64,000 bases of DNA from positions 806,001-870,000 of the forward strand of contig PQWQ01000001.1 of the NCBI GenBank assembly GCA_002943765.1. Direction: 5' to 3'. Numbering within the stretch: the first letter of the stretch is position 1; each line of letters starts with the position of its first letter. Positions 63,347 to 64,000 of the stretch are shown here, in pieces. The notes under the pieces are model-generated. The model ran no database searches, had not been told where the DNA came from, and saw only the letters and a program-made list of their open reading frames with translations. The position numbers were made by a program, and so were the translations under genes. Origin of the DNA: Psoroptes ovis (taxonomy: Eukaryota > Arthropoda > Arachnida > Sarcoptiformes > Psoroptidae).

Positions 63347-63625
63347 ATGTTTTTCACAATTTTGTTCGAGGGTAAAGAAGCGTTGAAGCAATATATTGAA
63401 TCAGCGATGGACAAATGCATGTATCAGCATGCAGCTAAGCACTTGTCCACTTCGATTGCTTTTGTTTTTTTCGGCCCTAAAATCGAAAATATCACCCGAA
63501 ATAGCCAAAGAAGATCATCAGAGCCATCATCACCAATGATGGTTACATCATCATCATCATCAACATCGCCATCAACCAAATCTATTTTGATATCTCATTT
63601 CTACAATCTATCAATGAATGAATGA
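63347..63625 (+). CDS. Doubtful open frame near window end
   Basis: 92 codons from a true ATG to TGA. The first half is not low complexity (GKEALKQYIESAMDKCMYQH, then HLSTSIAFVFFGPKIENITR) and its codons are GC-richer than the surroundings. The second half is Ser/Pro-rich. It could be a real exon of an unknown gene, with a possible acceptor at TTCGAG. It is not phase-compatible with the exon ending at 55142. No family was recognised. Confidence 0.2.
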   Translation: MFFTILFEGKEALKQYIESAMDKCMYQHAAKHLSTSIAFVFFGPKIENITRNSQRRSSEPSSPMMVTSSSSSTSPSTKSILISHFYNLSMNE

Positions 63626-64000
63626 ATGAATGATTGGACCATATGTGACACTTCGATATTCGATATTTGGTGAATTATTTCAAAGAAAATTGATCGAAAA
63701 TTACATCACTTCTGATGCCCATGATGGCTATGCTGATGATGGACATTGAATTAAACACAAAACACAAGAACACAGCACAACAAATACACGCATATTGATG
63801 ATATCATAAAAATAAAATGTTGATTTGTTATTCTAAAAAATAATAATATGATAGGAAATTGAATTAAATTAACATATTCTGGCAATTTTCAGCTATGGTT
63901 CTTAGTGCTGAATTCATTTATGATATATTTTTTAGTCATTTTGCCGAATGTCCGAAGCTAAAAAATGAAAAATAATAATCAATGAATTTCGTATGTATTT

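Larger units (their letters stand above)
55143..64000. other. Intron or intergenic DNA after the partial 53-kb gene
   Basis: AT-rich, with no supported gene. Seen: CA microsatellite at 56007-56030, GAT repeats at 57471-57494 and 58515-58535, a mariner-like inverted repeat at 58424-58494, a 28-bp palindrome at 59989-60016, and an A run at 61952-61975. A slightly GC-richer open frame at 63347-63625 is listed separately. Confidence 0.5.

Noticed and set aside
1..64000. tRNA, rRNA and CRISPR features
   Set aside because: I looked for tRNA B-box words and cloverleaf context, rRNA stretches and regularly spaced repeats and found none; the regular repeats present are microsatellites.

Overview
The window looks like nuclear DNA of a small-genome arthropod, most likely an acariform (astigmatid, house-dust-mite-like) mite. 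It is strongly AT-rich. Its genes are compact, with introns mostly of about 55-120 bp. It carries long Asn, His, Gln and Ser homopolymer runs and dispersed GAT/CAT and CA/GT microsatellites. The gene set is animal: twist, RACGAP1, MRP1-type ABCC, SLC4 bicarbonate transporter, KRTCAP2, HARS. The species call is inference. I rebuilt gene models by matching open frames to GT-AG junctions, and all multi-exon models below keep frame across every junction.

Layout. 1-6.8 kb: an unrecognised Asn/His-rich two-exon gene (1796-3120, minus), then RACGAP1 (4708-6822, minus). 7.1-10.6 kb: two apparently intronless genes in tight tandem with it, LCMT2/TYW4 and a secreted lipase, both minus. 11.4-13.6 kb: an MBD+PWWP chromatin gene (plus, MBD5/6 or six-banded type), divergent from the lipase and convergent with the nine-exon SLC4 transporter (13782-17802, minus). 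17.8-26.2 kb: about 8.4 kb with no gene I can support. 26.2-31.2 kb: a six-exon, full-length MRP1-like ABCC transporter (minus). 33.8-34.4 kb: a small secreted Gly-rich peptide gene (plus) with a 15-nt coding segment in its start exon. 36.9-38.4 kb: twist (minus). 39.3-42 kb: KRTCAP2 and histidyl-tRNA synthetase in tight plus-strand tandem. 42-53 kb: a gene desert with three small transposon-like inverted repeats nearby or within and a promoter-like GC-richer patch. 53.2-55.1 kb: the first two coding exons of an Ala/His/Gln/Ser-rich gene that runs on beyond what I can follow. 55.1-64 kb: probably its intron or intergenic DNA.

Functions. Housekeeping genes (tRNA charging, wybutosine modification, N-glycosylation, cytokinesis) sit in short tandem units. 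Regulatory genes (twist, the homopolymer-rich gene) are flanked by long non-coding DNA. I see no operon-like pathway cluster. The strongest leads are a RacGAP that appears to lack its catalytic arginine finger and lysine, an ABCC transporter whose first nucleotide-binding domain lacks both the catalytic glutamate and the switch histidine, an undescribed small secreted peptide gene, and a small hAT-type element with intact 8-bp target duplications.
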